Position numbers and translations under genes: made by a program | Notes under the pieces: model-generated | Told to the model about the DNA's origin: nothing | What the model saw: the letters and a program-made list of their open reading frames with translations, nothing else | The model's database searches: none | Assembly (NCBI GenBank): GCA_002256435.1 | Contig: NKJC01000003.1 | Location: 62,001-126,000, forward strand | DNA length: 64,000 bases | From: Chitinophagaceae bacterium BSSC1 | GTDB lineage: Bacteria > Bacteroidota > Bacteroidia > Chitinophagales > Chitinophagaceae | Reading direction: 5' to 3' | Shown: one piece after another, positions 51,591 to 60,331 of the stretch | Layout of the letters: each line of letters begins with the position of its first letter | How positions within the stretch are numbered: the first letter of the stretch is position 1

Positions 51591-53855
51591 CTATTTCAAT
51601 TCTATCAAGTGTTTACCTGATTCCAACTTATCTACCCGATATTTTCCGTCTGAGGCTTTTTGATTAGTAAGCTTACCATCTATCCAAAGTCTTGCTTTTT
51701 CATAGGGTAGTTTCAATTCTAACTGGGCAACAATGCCTGCTGGAATAATGATTTGATAATTAGCAGCTGCACCCTTTAACATATAATCAATGGATACTTT
51801 ACCACGTATCAAAGAAGTAGTGAGTTGTGCAAATTGCAAATAACCTAGTTGAGGTTTTATATGTACTACGGATGCACCAGCTTCTATAGGTTCAACACCC
51901 ATCAATTTGCGTACAATTAAATTTGCTGGTGCCGCACCCCATGCATGGTTTAAGTCTAAATTGGGTTTGTATACTTTGTCCCAAGCTTCCATGCTAATGG
52001 TAGATCCGGTTCGGATCATATTGTACCAGCTTCTTTCTTTGATACTGGTCAAGAGTTCTAAGGCATAGTCAGCTTCACCGGCATCAAACAATCCATCTAA
52101 TAAAAACTGAGCACCATATACACTACAGGCCATTTGTCTGGTCTTTATAAAATTGACAACAGCAGTTTTATTTGAAGGAGAAACTAAATTAAAAGCCAGC
52201 GCAAACATATTGGCATGAAGCGATGAATGATTGGTAGTATCCCCATCTTTTACTAGTCCTGTTTTTGTGTCTACAAATACCTGTTGAAAAGCGTTGAATG
52301 CTTCTTTGGATTTTTGTTCATAAAAAACGGCATCTGCTTCCTTACCCAATACCTTGGCTAATCTAGCCATTAAGACCAAGTTCCTATAATAGAAGGCATT
52401 AACAACTGAATTCATTTTGCAAAAAACAAATCCATCGGTCTCGCCTTGGTATTGTTTTTCTTTACCAATAAAGCCACCACCTCTTGGCCAGTCAACAATG
52501 TCTTTTAAGTCTTGTTTGCCGTCAAAAGCCTTGGTAATATGAATGGTTGCTAGAAATTCCTTGGTCTGTTTTCCTGTAAGGGTACTGATGAGTCCATTGG
52601 GTTCCTCCAAGGGCATGAGCATTTTTAATTGCAACTCTGGATAGTATTTTTTTAGATAACTCAAATCTCCGGTATAGAGATAATCATTCCAAGCCATCAA
52701 TACATTTTGCAAACTCCATTCCGTTGGCCAAGTGGGATGGTCAATCAAATATGCCATGCTTCTTCTAGCAATACTATACTCTGCATCTACTGCATAATGA
52801 GACAGTTGGTTAATCAGCGCATCTGCCTCATAAGGAACGCGTTCTCTGTCACCGTCTAGATAATATCCCGTAAAACTAGTAGCCTTAATACTGTATTTAC
52901 ACAGGTCCCAAACCTTATTCAATACGGTATCACTGGAATGAAAATAGGATGCTTGGTCATCAAAAGGATAGTAGACCAATTTTCTTTTCACCATCCCTTG
53001 GTCTAAATTGCCCTTATAACCCCTAATGGCCACATACCTAAAAGGAAATACTTCTCCCATATATTGGGGCATCTGTATAGGATTTCGGCTATTTCTTTTT
53101 TCATTTACAGGCCATTGAAGTTGGTATTCGTGCAAGCCTTTTTGAACCAACAAACCCAATTTGATATATCGAATATTGCCATTGTTTTTTAAAAATCCAT
53201 TCCCACCATCCATGGCTTCTGCTGCTTCTATAAAAACACTATCTGTTTGATCACTGTTGAATTGAAAAAATAATTGGCCAAATCCGTCTTTCCCAAAATC
53301 AAGATAGTAAGTGCCATTTTTTTCTCTTGACTGTGCAATGGGCAATTCATAACTGGCTGCAAGTGGGCTATGTGAAAAATCATTTTGATCAGTTGCCAAG
53401 TAAAAAGAACTAATGGTTGAAAATGCGGAAGCTTTACCCGATCCGTCCCATTCCTGTACCTGCCAATAATAGGTTTTACCGGATTGCAAGGGTTTCCCCT
53501 TGTATACCAAAGGATGTTGCTTGCCCATGATTTTTTTAGAGTCCCAATAGTCCGCTTTTTGCTCTTTTAATAGTTCTGGCTTTGATGCTAATAAAACACG
53601 GTAAGCACTAACCCCTTTAATGGCTTTAGCACTGATCCAATCAAAACTTGGATTGGATTGCAAAATGGTAGCGTATTGGTATTGCCCATTTTCAACTGCT
53701 TTGTTTAAGTTGATTGAGACTGGGAATCCCGATTTACTTACCTGCTGGGTATTTAATAACAAATCCGTTCTCAAACCTGTTGGGCCTGGCAGGTTTTGAG
53801 CGAACAAGCATCCACTACTGAAACAAGCCACTAATACAATGCAAATCCTTTTCAT
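51591..53855 (-). CDS. GH78-family glycoside hydrolase (short form)
   Basis: This 754-residue protein has a signal peptide ending near LFAQNLPG. Residues 30-300 are beta-sandwich and contain the rhamnosidase-type YYWQVQEWDGSGKA and PFRYVAIRGYKG. The toroid has YYLDGDRERVPYEADALIN (candidate acidic residues at the GH78 DxxRxR/E position) and STISMEAWDKVYKPN. C-terminal beta-strands end in ESGKHLIELK. It is shorter than the other two GH78 proteins (920 and about 925 residues) and lacks the DCPQR signature, having DGDRER instead, so it may have a different linkage preference. Confidence 0.82.
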   Translation of the reverse strand: MKRICIVLVACFSSGCLFAQNLPGPTGLRTDLLLNTQQVSKSGFPVSINLNKAVENGQYQYATILQSNPSFDWISAKAIKGVSAYRVLLASKPELLKEQKADYWDSKKIMGKQHPLVYKGKPLQSGKTYYWQVQEWDGSGKASAFSTISSFYLATDQNDFSHSPLAASYELPIAQSREKNGTYYLDFGKDGFGQLFFQFNSDQTDSVFIEAAEAMDGGNGFLKNNGNIRYIKLGLLVQKGLHEYQLQWPVNEKRNSRNPIQMPQYMGEVFPFRYVAIRGYKGNLDQGMVKRKLVYYPFDDQASYFHSSDTVLNKVWDLCKYSIKATSFTGYYLDGDRERVPYEADALINQLSHYAVDAEYSIARRSMAYLIDHPTWPTEWSLQNVLMAWNDYLYTGDLSYLKKYYPELQLKMLMPLEEPNGLISTLTGKQTKEFLATIHITKAFDGKQDLKDIVDWPRGGGFIGKEKQYQGETDGFVFCKMNSVVNAFYYRNLVLMARLAKVLGKEADAVFYEQKSKEAFNAFQQVFVDTKTGLVKDGDTTNHSSLHANMFALAFNLVSPSNKTAVVNFIKTRQMACSVYGAQFLLDGLFDAGEADYALELLTSIKERSWYNMIRTGSTISMEAWDKVYKPNLDLNHAWGAAPANLIVRKLMGVEPIEAGASVVHIKPQLGYLQFAQLTTSLIRGKVSIDYMLKGAAANYQIIIPAGIVAQLELKLPYEKARLWIDGKLTNQKASDGKYRVDKLESGKHLIELK

Positions 53856-53864
53856 ACTGAGTTA

Positions 53865-56612
53865 TCATTTACGCTTGATCACAATGCTAGGATTAATGGG
53901 ATACCTACCAAAATCCGAACCATAGATGGCCAATCCACCATCACCTGCTGTGCTTAGTTTCAAAGAAAGAAAACCTTGAGCCGCAGACTGTTTTAATACA
54001 GCAGCGCTGATAGGTACTTTAATCAGATAACCATATGAACCCGCTTCTCTTAATTTTTTATCTTTTAGTTGACTATTCCAAGAGAGTACCCCACGGTGGT
54101 CTGCTGGATCATCAGGCAGCGTTTCTGTTTTAACTGTTTTCCCGTTCACCTCAATTTTTACTATTGAAGCAAACATGGTTTCATCCGTCATTGGATAAGC
54201 ATTGGGGTTCTTATGTGGAGATACTTTTGCTCCCAACATATAGTCTTGGTCTTTTTCAAAACCCTCTCCCTTGTCTTTATCAAACAATTGTTTAGCAGAT
54301 GCTTCTACCAATACATATGCGCTATTCATACCCTTGGTATCCAGATTAGCTGGCACAGGAATTTGATACTCCATAAAACCCTTACCCGCTCCATTTACTT
54401 TCAATCCATCCAATACTTTCCAAACCTTATTGCTAAACTCAGCTTTGAAATAATTCTTTGCGTCCTGTTCTAAGATGGTGGTTTTATCTGGAGCTTGACC
54501 ACCTTTTACTACTACATGCATAAAATTACTGTGCAAGAGTTTTCCGTCTAGATCTTTTAAGCGCAATTGCACCATGCCTAGTCCTGCATAATTGGGCATT
54601 TTAATAGTAAGAGCAGGTAATTGTTGTTGCATCCAAGGCTGGTAAGGAATTTTGGTAGTTTCATGAACCAATCTTTTAGTTTCCCCTGTTTTGTCCATAA
54701 AATCCAAATCATATTCTAGCACCAATTGATTGTCTTTTACTGCAGTTCCCGTCATAGCAGAAAGATAAAGGGGCATTTCCAAAACCGTTCCTGCTTGCAG
54801 ATTTTTACAAATTTCATTGCCCGTAGAAATATAAAATGCGGAATGAAAATCTTTGTCAGACATGCCTTCCATCATCTGACTTAGACCTGTAAATTTTTGG
54901 GTTCTATCAAAACGCCAATACCCATTCCATTCATTGATCACGTCATGGTGTTCTGTATACAGCCATCCAGCCACTTTGGGATACTTTCTAAATGTGTTAA
55001 TCATTCTATGGTAATCCCAGCTCCAATCTACGTCTCCGGTACTTCCATCATAGCCCCAAACATTGCCACATTCTGAATTGATATTCGGTTGTAAGCCCTG
55101 TTTGAATCCTTTTTCAAAATGGTCGGTACTACCTTCAAATGTTTTAGAGGTAAGATTGGCCAAATGGTCTTCCCAGGCCCATCCTGGTAAGTACTCGTGC
55201 CAAGAATTAATATCTGTTTCAGTATGCCCCCTGCCACAACAAACTGAATTGTCTTCTACCAACCTAGTTTGGTCTAAGGACTTAGTCAAGTAGTACATAG
55301 AAGCAACCCAATTTTGGGTCTGTGGCAAATATTGAGACCTAGTTTTGCCATTTTCCGTAACCTTGGTTTGTAGTCCCCAGGTTTCATTAAACGTGATCCA
55401 AGAAAAAATGGCCGGGTGATTATAATCCCTTTTAATCATTTCTCGTAGCGTGTATTCTGACTCCGCTTGTTGCTGTGCATCAGGCTCGCCCCAAGCATTG
55501 GGTAAATCAGACATGACCAACAATCCCAATTTGTCTGCCCAATATAATTTTCTTGGTACGTCTACTTTAATATGTGTACGAATGCCATTGAGTCCAATCT
55601 CTTTGGCTAGGACTATTTCATTTTTCATAAACGCATCCGTAGGAAAAGTATAGAATCCTTCAGGATGGTAAGATTGATCCAATGTCAATTGCAGATAAAT
55701 GGGTTGGTTATTCAAAGCCACATAGGGATAATTGGAATTGGGCAGGTTCATCACCGAAATCTTACGCATGCCAAAATAGGATTTGACTTTATCATCACCC
55801 AAGCTGATTTCCGTTTCATACAAAAAGGGATCTTCTAAATTCCAAAGTCTGGGATTGGGTATGGCAATTTGAATATCGGCCTTGGCCTTATTTTTCAAAA
55901 CCTTTGTGCTGGTAACAATGTCTTCTCCAGCAGTTTTAATCCTAATCTTAACTTCTGTATCTGTGCTTAATTCATTGGAAAAAACCAAGGATGCTTTTAC
56001 GTTTTTCTGATCTATATCCGGGGTAAAATGAACGGTCTCCAAATGGGTTTGGCCCCTACCTTCTAGATAAATGGTTTGCCAAATACCACGCGCATTGCCA
56101 TAACCCTGTTTGCCATACAATGCAAAATCTCTACGCTTGTCATCAACGCGAATCACCAACTGTTGTTGCGCGCCATATTTTACCTGTGCCGTTAATTCAA
56201 AAGAGAAGGGGGTATATCCACCTTGGTGTTTGCCTACCAGCACCCCATCAAGCCAGATACTGGTTTCATAATCAGAAGCTCCCACGGTTACAAATACACG
56301 TTGCCCAGTCCAAGTTTGCGGCACTTGAATGCTTCTTTTATACCAGGCATAGTCTGATAAATCCTTGACGCCTGACAAAGGTGAACCCCATGGAAAAGGT
56401 ACATTGATTTTGTGTTGAAAAACAGCTTTGCCTTTTTGCCAATCTTTTGACAAACCTGTATTCAATGAATCAAATTCAAAATCCCAAACACCATTTAGGT
56501 TGATCCAATTAGCCCTTTCAAAATCGGGTCTAGGATGTTCGGGTAAAGGAATGTTTTGAGCAACTGCAAGATTTACTGCCATCAAGCATAATAGCATCCA
56601 TTTGAATTTCAT
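53865..56612 (-). CDS. GH2 beta-glycosidase
   Basis: This 915-residue protein has a 19-residue signal peptide. The GH2 N-terminal jelly roll starts PLPEHPRPDFERANWINLNG. The TIM barrel has FSWITFNETWG with acid/base Glu410 and INSECGNVWG with candidate nucleophile Glu514. About 280 C-terminal residues are additional beta-rich domains, including GDGGLAIYGSDFGRYP. The early blocks resemble the beta-galactosidase/beta-glucuronidase-like GH2 enzymes of Bacteroidota. It heads the second unit, starting 61 bases after the terminator at 56674-56699. The substrate could be a beta-galactoside or uronide. Confidence 0.88.
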   Translation of the reverse strand: MKFKWMLLCLMAVNLAVAQNIPLPEHPRPDFERANWINLNGVWDFEFDSLNTGLSKDWQKGKAVFQHKINVPFPWGSPLSGVKDLSDYAWYKRSIQVPQTWTGQRVFVTVGASDYETSIWLDGVLVGKHQGGYTPFSFELTAQVKYGAQQQLVIRVDDKRRDFALYGKQGYGNARGIWQTIYLEGRGQTHLETVHFTPDIDQKNVKASLVFSNELSTDTEVKIRIKTAGEDIVTSTKVLKNKAKADIQIAIPNPRLWNLEDPFLYETEISLGDDKVKSYFGMRKISVMNLPNSNYPYVALNNQPIYLQLTLDQSYHPEGFYTFPTDAFMKNEIVLAKEIGLNGIRTHIKVDVPRKLYWADKLGLLVMSDLPNAWGEPDAQQQAESEYTLREMIKRDYNHPAIFSWITFNETWGLQTKVTENGKTRSQYLPQTQNWVASMYYLTKSLDQTRLVEDNSVCCGRGHTETDINSWHEYLPGWAWEDHLANLTSKTFEGSTDHFEKGFKQGLQPNINSECGNVWGYDGSTGDVDWSWDYHRMINTFRKYPKVAGWLYTEHHDVINEWNGYWRFDRTQKFTGLSQMMEGMSDKDFHSAFYISTGNEICKNLQAGTVLEMPLYLSAMTGTAVKDNQLVLEYDLDFMDKTGETKRLVHETTKIPYQPWMQQQLPALTIKMPNYAGLGMVQLRLKDLDGKLLHSNFMHVVVKGGQAPDKTTILEQDAKNYFKAEFSNKVWKVLDGLKVNGAGKGFMEYQIPVPANLDTKGMNSAYVLVEASAKQLFDKDKGEGFEKDQDYMLGAKVSPHKNPNAYPMTDETMFASIVKIEVNGKTVKTETLPDDPADHRGVLSWNSQLKDKKLREAGSYGYLIKVPISAAVLKQSAAQGFLSLKLSTAGDGGLAIYGSDFGRYPINPSIVIKRK

Positions 56613-56673
56613 ATACAGGTTTTGATAAGCTTAACTAAATCAAGTCTCGTGGTAAAAGGCAATTGAAAAAGAA

Positions 56674-56699
56674 AGTCAGCAGGCTTTCGCCCACCGACT
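56674..56699 (-). terminator. Rho-independent terminator after the DUF1080 gene
   Basis: On the minus strand AGTCGGTGGGC, a GAAA tetraloop and GCCTGCTGACT form an 11-bp stem that includes G-U pairs, followed by TTCTTTTTC. The wobble pairs only form in this direction. It lies 34 bases after the DUF1080 stop codon and ends the GH105-to-DUF1080 unit. The 61 bases left before the GH2 start at 56612 should hold that unit's promoter. Confidence 0.85.
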
Positions 56700-56732
56700 T
56701 CTACCAAACTGCCAAAATCTTGCTATTCAGGT

Positions 56733-58079
56733 TTATTTAATTTCCCTGATTTTGATGCTTCTGTAATATACGTTATCTCCATGTTCTTGCAAAAGAATGG
56801 GTGATTGACTTACATTGCCAAAATCCTTACTTTTTGCATACTTACTATGGGCCAACAACACCTTATAAATTGGACCTCCCTTTTCGTATTCCACTACTTT
56901 AAATCCATTTAACCAATGTTCAACATGGTTATTGGGATAGACTACAATTTTACCTTGGTTCCACTCGCCTATTTTTTTCTGAAAACGGGCTTCCATTTTA
57001 ATAGAAGGAATTAGGTCATATAAACTTGCCAAAGTTCGGTTACCCTCTACACCCATTTTGGCATCGGGGTGCAAGGCATCATCCAATACTTGGTATTCCA
57101 AACCTAGACCAGCCCTGCTTCCTGGGGTTTCCTTTACAAAATATTTTACCCCAGAATTGGCTCCTGGAGTGAGTTTGAAATCAAATACCAGTTCAAAAGC
57201 TTTGAATTGTTTTTCCGTAACCAAATCACCTGGTCTACCTGAATGAGCACTGTCTTGTACATGCAAATTACCCTCTTCCACAACCCAGCCTTTTAGTGGT
57301 GTAGTTACCTGACCAGCAGACCTCCAACCGGTTAAATCCTTCCCATTAAACAACAGTTGGAATCCTTGGGCTTTTTCTTGTTCAGACAAATGGTTTACCA
57401 AATAATTGGCCACAGGTGTACTTGCATCCATGGGTCTGGGTTTCATGGCTGCCCCAGTTTGAATGCGAATATTTTTCCATTGAATTTGTTGACCACCTTC
57501 ACCTTGTTTTATGGCATGAACCTGCAAAGCAATAAATCCTTTTAATGTAAGATCATCCAACATACAAGTTACAGGTACATCATTGACCCAGGTACGGAAC
57601 AAGGGTCCAATAGCTTCAACGCGGTATTTATTCCAGCCCGTTTTATTAAATGCTTTCTTGGCCGCTGGATTCATTTCTGTTTGGTACATCCAACCCCTTC
57701 TTGCTTCATCATAAATACCACCAGACCAAGCACGGTCTGAAGGATCAATTTCTACTTGATAGCCGTGTACGCGTCCATTATTGTATTCTGGCAAGGAAAG
57801 ACTCCTGATCTGGATACCAGAATTCATCTCTCCCACTTTTAATTCTACTTCCAAAATAAAATCGCCATAGGTTTCGTCTGTTGCCAAAAAAGAGTTGGGT
57901 TCTCCCGGAACGGTTGTTCCTACAATAGTTCCATTGACAATTTCATATTTGGCTTTTCCGTTTAATTGATGCCAACCTTTGAGGGTTTTGCCATCAAATA
58001 GGTTTTTCCATCCAGTGGATTGTGCAAAAATGGCCGTACTACAAAGTAGGGCGATGATTGGTAAGATTTGTTTTTTCAT
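56733..58079 (-). CDS. Tandem DUF1080 (3-keto-disaccharide hydrolase family) protein
   Basis: This 448-residue protein has a signal peptide (IIALLCSTAIFAQ). It holds two jelly-roll DUF1080 units. The first, about 22-210, has WKNLFDGKTLKGWHQLNG and SGIQIRSL. The second, about 235-447, has FQLLFNGKDLTGWRSAG and SGVKYFVKE. Members of the family hydrolyse 3-keto-glycosides formed by oxidoreductases. Here the gene follows a diheme cytochrome c gene and a Tat Gfo/Idh enzyme is encoded 9 kb away, consistent with such an oxidative route. Two domains in one chain are less common than one. A hairpin terminator follows. Confidence 0.9.
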   Translation of the reverse strand: MKKQILPIIALLCSTAIFAQSTGWKNLFDGKTLKGWHQLNGKAKYEIVNGTIVGTTVPGEPNSFLATDETYGDFILEVELKVGEMNSGIQIRSLSLPEYNNGRVHGYQVEIDPSDRAWSGGIYDEARRGWMYQTEMNPAAKKAFNKTGWNKYRVEAIGPLFRTWVNDVPVTCMLDDLTLKGFIALQVHAIKQGEGGQQIQWKNIRIQTGAAMKPRPMDASTPVANYLVNHLSEQEKAQGFQLLFNGKDLTGWRSAGQVTTPLKGWVVEEGNLHVQDSAHSGRPGDLVTEKQFKAFELVFDFKLTPGANSGVKYFVKETPGSRAGLGLEYQVLDDALHPDAKMGVEGNRTLASLYDLIPSIKMEARFQKKIGEWNQGKIVVYPNNHVEHWLNGFKVVEYEKGGPIYKVLLAHSKYAKSKDFGNVSQSPILLQEHGDNVYYRSIKIREIK

Positions 58080-58111
58080 ATGTCAGCTTGAGCTTTATAA
58101 AATTGAACTAT

Positions 58112-59140
58112 TTATTTCATATTATTGATCCATTCCTTGATCAATGCCAGACCTTCTTCGTGTACCAAATTCCTACCCAATTCTGGCATTCTTTCACCAG
58201 GTTCTTTGGTTTGCATGCGATACCACAAAATTGAGCCTTCAGCATCTCCTTTTTTAATATCTACCAATCTGCCCCCAGATCCAGTTCCGGCAGCAACAGG
58301 TGGTTTGTTGATACCCAAGACGGTTGGGTCTTTTTCTGATTCGGTTAAAAACAATCCAGATGTTTGGGCCGGCCCCTCTCTTCTATGGCAATGCGCACAA
58401 TTAATGGCCAAATAGGCGCGTGCGCGATCGTTTAAGGAACCGGTACTTGGATCATTCCAAACAGCGGTTCTTGGTAGATTTGATGCGGGTAAATCAGTAA
58501 TCATTTGATGAGATTTCCAATACGCCAATTGATTTTCTTTTCCTGTTGAATAGGTATAAGCGCCATTTAATTGACTGGCAGATGGTCCAATGGGCATGAT
58601 CTGGTCATTCCTATTATGACATCCTTTACATTGGTTTTGATTGGGCACAACATAGCGCACTTGTTTTTTTATTCCATTCTGATCAATAAAACTTACTTGT
58701 TTATCATCTCCTGCAATTTCCAATAAAGCTTCGCTTTGGTCATCTTTCCAAACATAGGTAATGGCTTTCCATCCTTCTGGCTCATGTACCAATAGCCTAG
58801 TTTCTACTATGTTTTTGTCCACCCCAGGCTTTCTAAAGTCTGCTGAATAATAGAAATTCTTAATCAATAAACTACCCACGGGAAAATCTAAAACGGAACT
58901 AGCATTATAGGTAACTGAAGCTCCTGCTGGCAATTTTAAAAACCGAAGTTTTTCTGCATAGTCTGTGTACAAGGGGGTATTTAATGCATAAGGCACAACT
59001 CCATTGGATGGTTTCAAATCAGCCAATTTTCCAGCAAAGATTCCCCAGTCCGATAATTTTTCCGGATAACGCTTGGGTGGGGCAATCATAAATGACCCTG
59101 CTAAAACAAATAACCCTATTCCAATAATCAATTTATGCAT
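58112..59140 (-). CDS. SO2930-family-like diheme c-type cytochrome
   Basis: The ATG at 59140 gives 342 residues with a signal peptide (HKLIIGIGLFVLAGSF). A longer frame reaching 59203 would overlap the upstream gene by about 60 bases and is less likely. Two haem-binding motifs are present, CKGCH at 171-175 and CAHCH at 248-252. The N-terminal domain starts YPEKLSDWGIFAG and PYALNTPLYTDYAEKLRF, which I recognise from the conserved cytochrome family TIGR03806. Partnership with the beta-helix family TIGR03805, encoded 4 bases upstream, is a known pattern. Its likely role is periplasmic electron transfer; donor and acceptor are unknown. Confidence 0.88.
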   Translation of the reverse strand: MHKLIIGIGLFVLAGSFMIAPPKRYPEKLSDWGIFAGKLADLKPSNGVVPYALNTPLYTDYAEKLRFLKLPAGASVTYNASSVLDFPVGSLLIKNFYYSADFRKPGVDKNIVETRLLVHEPEGWKAITYVWKDDQSEALLEIAGDDKQVSFIDQNGIKKQVRYVVPNQNQCKGCHNRNDQIMPIGPSASQLNGAYTYSTGKENQLAYWKSHQMITDLPASNLPRTAVWNDPSTGSLNDRARAYLAINCAHCHRREGPAQTSGLFLTESEKDPTVLGINKPPVAAGTGSGGRLVDIKKGDAEGSILWYRMQTKEPGERMPELGRNLVHEEGLALIKEWINNMK

Positions 59141-59144
59141 GGTC

Positions 59145-60320
59145 TTATTTTCCACATTTAAATAAATCATCTGCTCTTGCCATGTCTTTAAACATATGCT
59201 CAACGTCCATGATTACAATGCTTTGACCTTTATTATTGATGATACTGATACAATTTCCTGGAAGATAGTTGCCATCTGCGTCTATCACTTTCTTACTCTT
59301 GATCCCATCAAACAATATATTAGGCATATCGGCTCCATATTTTCTTCCCACAATCATTCCAATAGGATCCTTACTCACAGGAGGCGTTGGTTTTCTTTCA
59401 AATACATTGTCATGGATAGAAATATTAGAAGGAACTGGATCATATTGTTTGTCTTTGATAGGCTTTTGCATGGTATAATAGCTAACAATACCTGCACCTA
59501 CTGACTGGTTATTAATAAACTTGTTATCATATACTTCAACCCCCTTAGTGGCCAAGATTAACAAACCTGTTCCTGTTGGAACATTCGCTACAATATTTCC
59601 TTTGCTGGCAAAGTTTTCAAAATTATTATCATGAATATGGTTGTGATAAACTTGAACGTCTCCCCCTTTTTTCTGAATCAGATCTGGCAAGTCAAATACC
59701 AATAAGCCACCTGCATTTTCATAGGCTTCATTATCAAACACTTTGGCGCGAATACTATTTTCAATTTCAATTCCTGCCACATTGTGGTGGGCAACAGAAT
59801 TTTTGACAATAATGTCTTGTGATTGTCCTACATAAATCCCAGCATCGGAAGCACCAATGGCAACGCATTTATCAATAGTCACATTGGTACATTGCACAGG
59901 ATACAAACCATATCCCCCATTTTTGGGATTTGGACCACCTGTCCATTCTGTTTTAACTGATTTAAAAACAATACCATTAACGTGCATGGTTTTAATGGCA
60001 TCGCCCTTGGCGTCTTGCACGGTAAATCCTTCCAAAACAATGTCAACCCCATCACTTACGCGAATCCCTTCTGCACCATCTGTTTGTTCTTTAAAACTTA
60101 GGATGGTTTTATCCATTCCTTTTCCGCGAATGGTAATTTTTTTCTTTCCCTCTAAAGAAAGTGTATTGGTTAATGTAAAAGTTCCGGCAGGTAATTCAAT
60201 TAATGCGCCATCTTCTGCCAAAATCATTTCTGACTGAACCTTTTTTTGAAATTCTTTTTGCGCACAAACCGTCATAGACAGTCCCAAGAGCGCAATAAAT
60301 AAACTAGATTTTTGAAACAT
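59145..60320 (-). CDS. Parallel beta-helix repeat protein (TIGR03805-like), secreted
   Basis: This 391-residue protein has a signal peptide of about 20 residues. Its right-handed beta-helix has regular rungs (GIRVSDGVDIVLEGFTV, GIYVGQSQDIIVKNSVA, GIEIENSIRAKVFDNEA, GLLILATKGVEVYDNKF). The helix opens with ALIELPAGTFTLTNTLSL and KKITIRGKGMDKT. The pairing with the diheme cytochrome is conserved in many bacteria, so it may form a functional couple rather than a lyase. No catalytic lyase residues can be singled out. In this locus it could bind or process uronate-rich glycans. Confidence 0.85.
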   Translation of the reverse strand: MFQKSSLFIALLGLSMTVCAQKEFQKKVQSEMILAEDGALIELPAGTFTLTNTLSLEGKKKITIRGKGMDKTILSFKEQTDGAEGIRVSDGVDIVLEGFTVQDAKGDAIKTMHVNGIVFKSVKTEWTGGPNPKNGGYGLYPVQCTNVTIDKCVAIGASDAGIYVGQSQDIIVKNSVAHHNVAGIEIENSIRAKVFDNEAYENAGGLLVFDLPDLIQKKGGDVQVYHNHIHDNNFENFASKGNIVANVPTGTGLLILATKGVEVYDNKFINNQSVGAGIVSYYTMQKPIKDKQYDPVPSNISIHDNVFERKPTPPVSKDPIGMIVGRKYGADMPNILFDGIKSKKVIDADGNYLPGNCISIINNKGQSIVIMDVEHMFKDMARADDLFKCGK

Positions 60321-60331
60321 GTAACAGTGGT

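Noticed and set aside
59141..59203. Longer N-terminus for the diheme cytochrome
   Set aside because: It would overlap the beta-helix gene by about 60 bases and place residues before a normal signal peptide.
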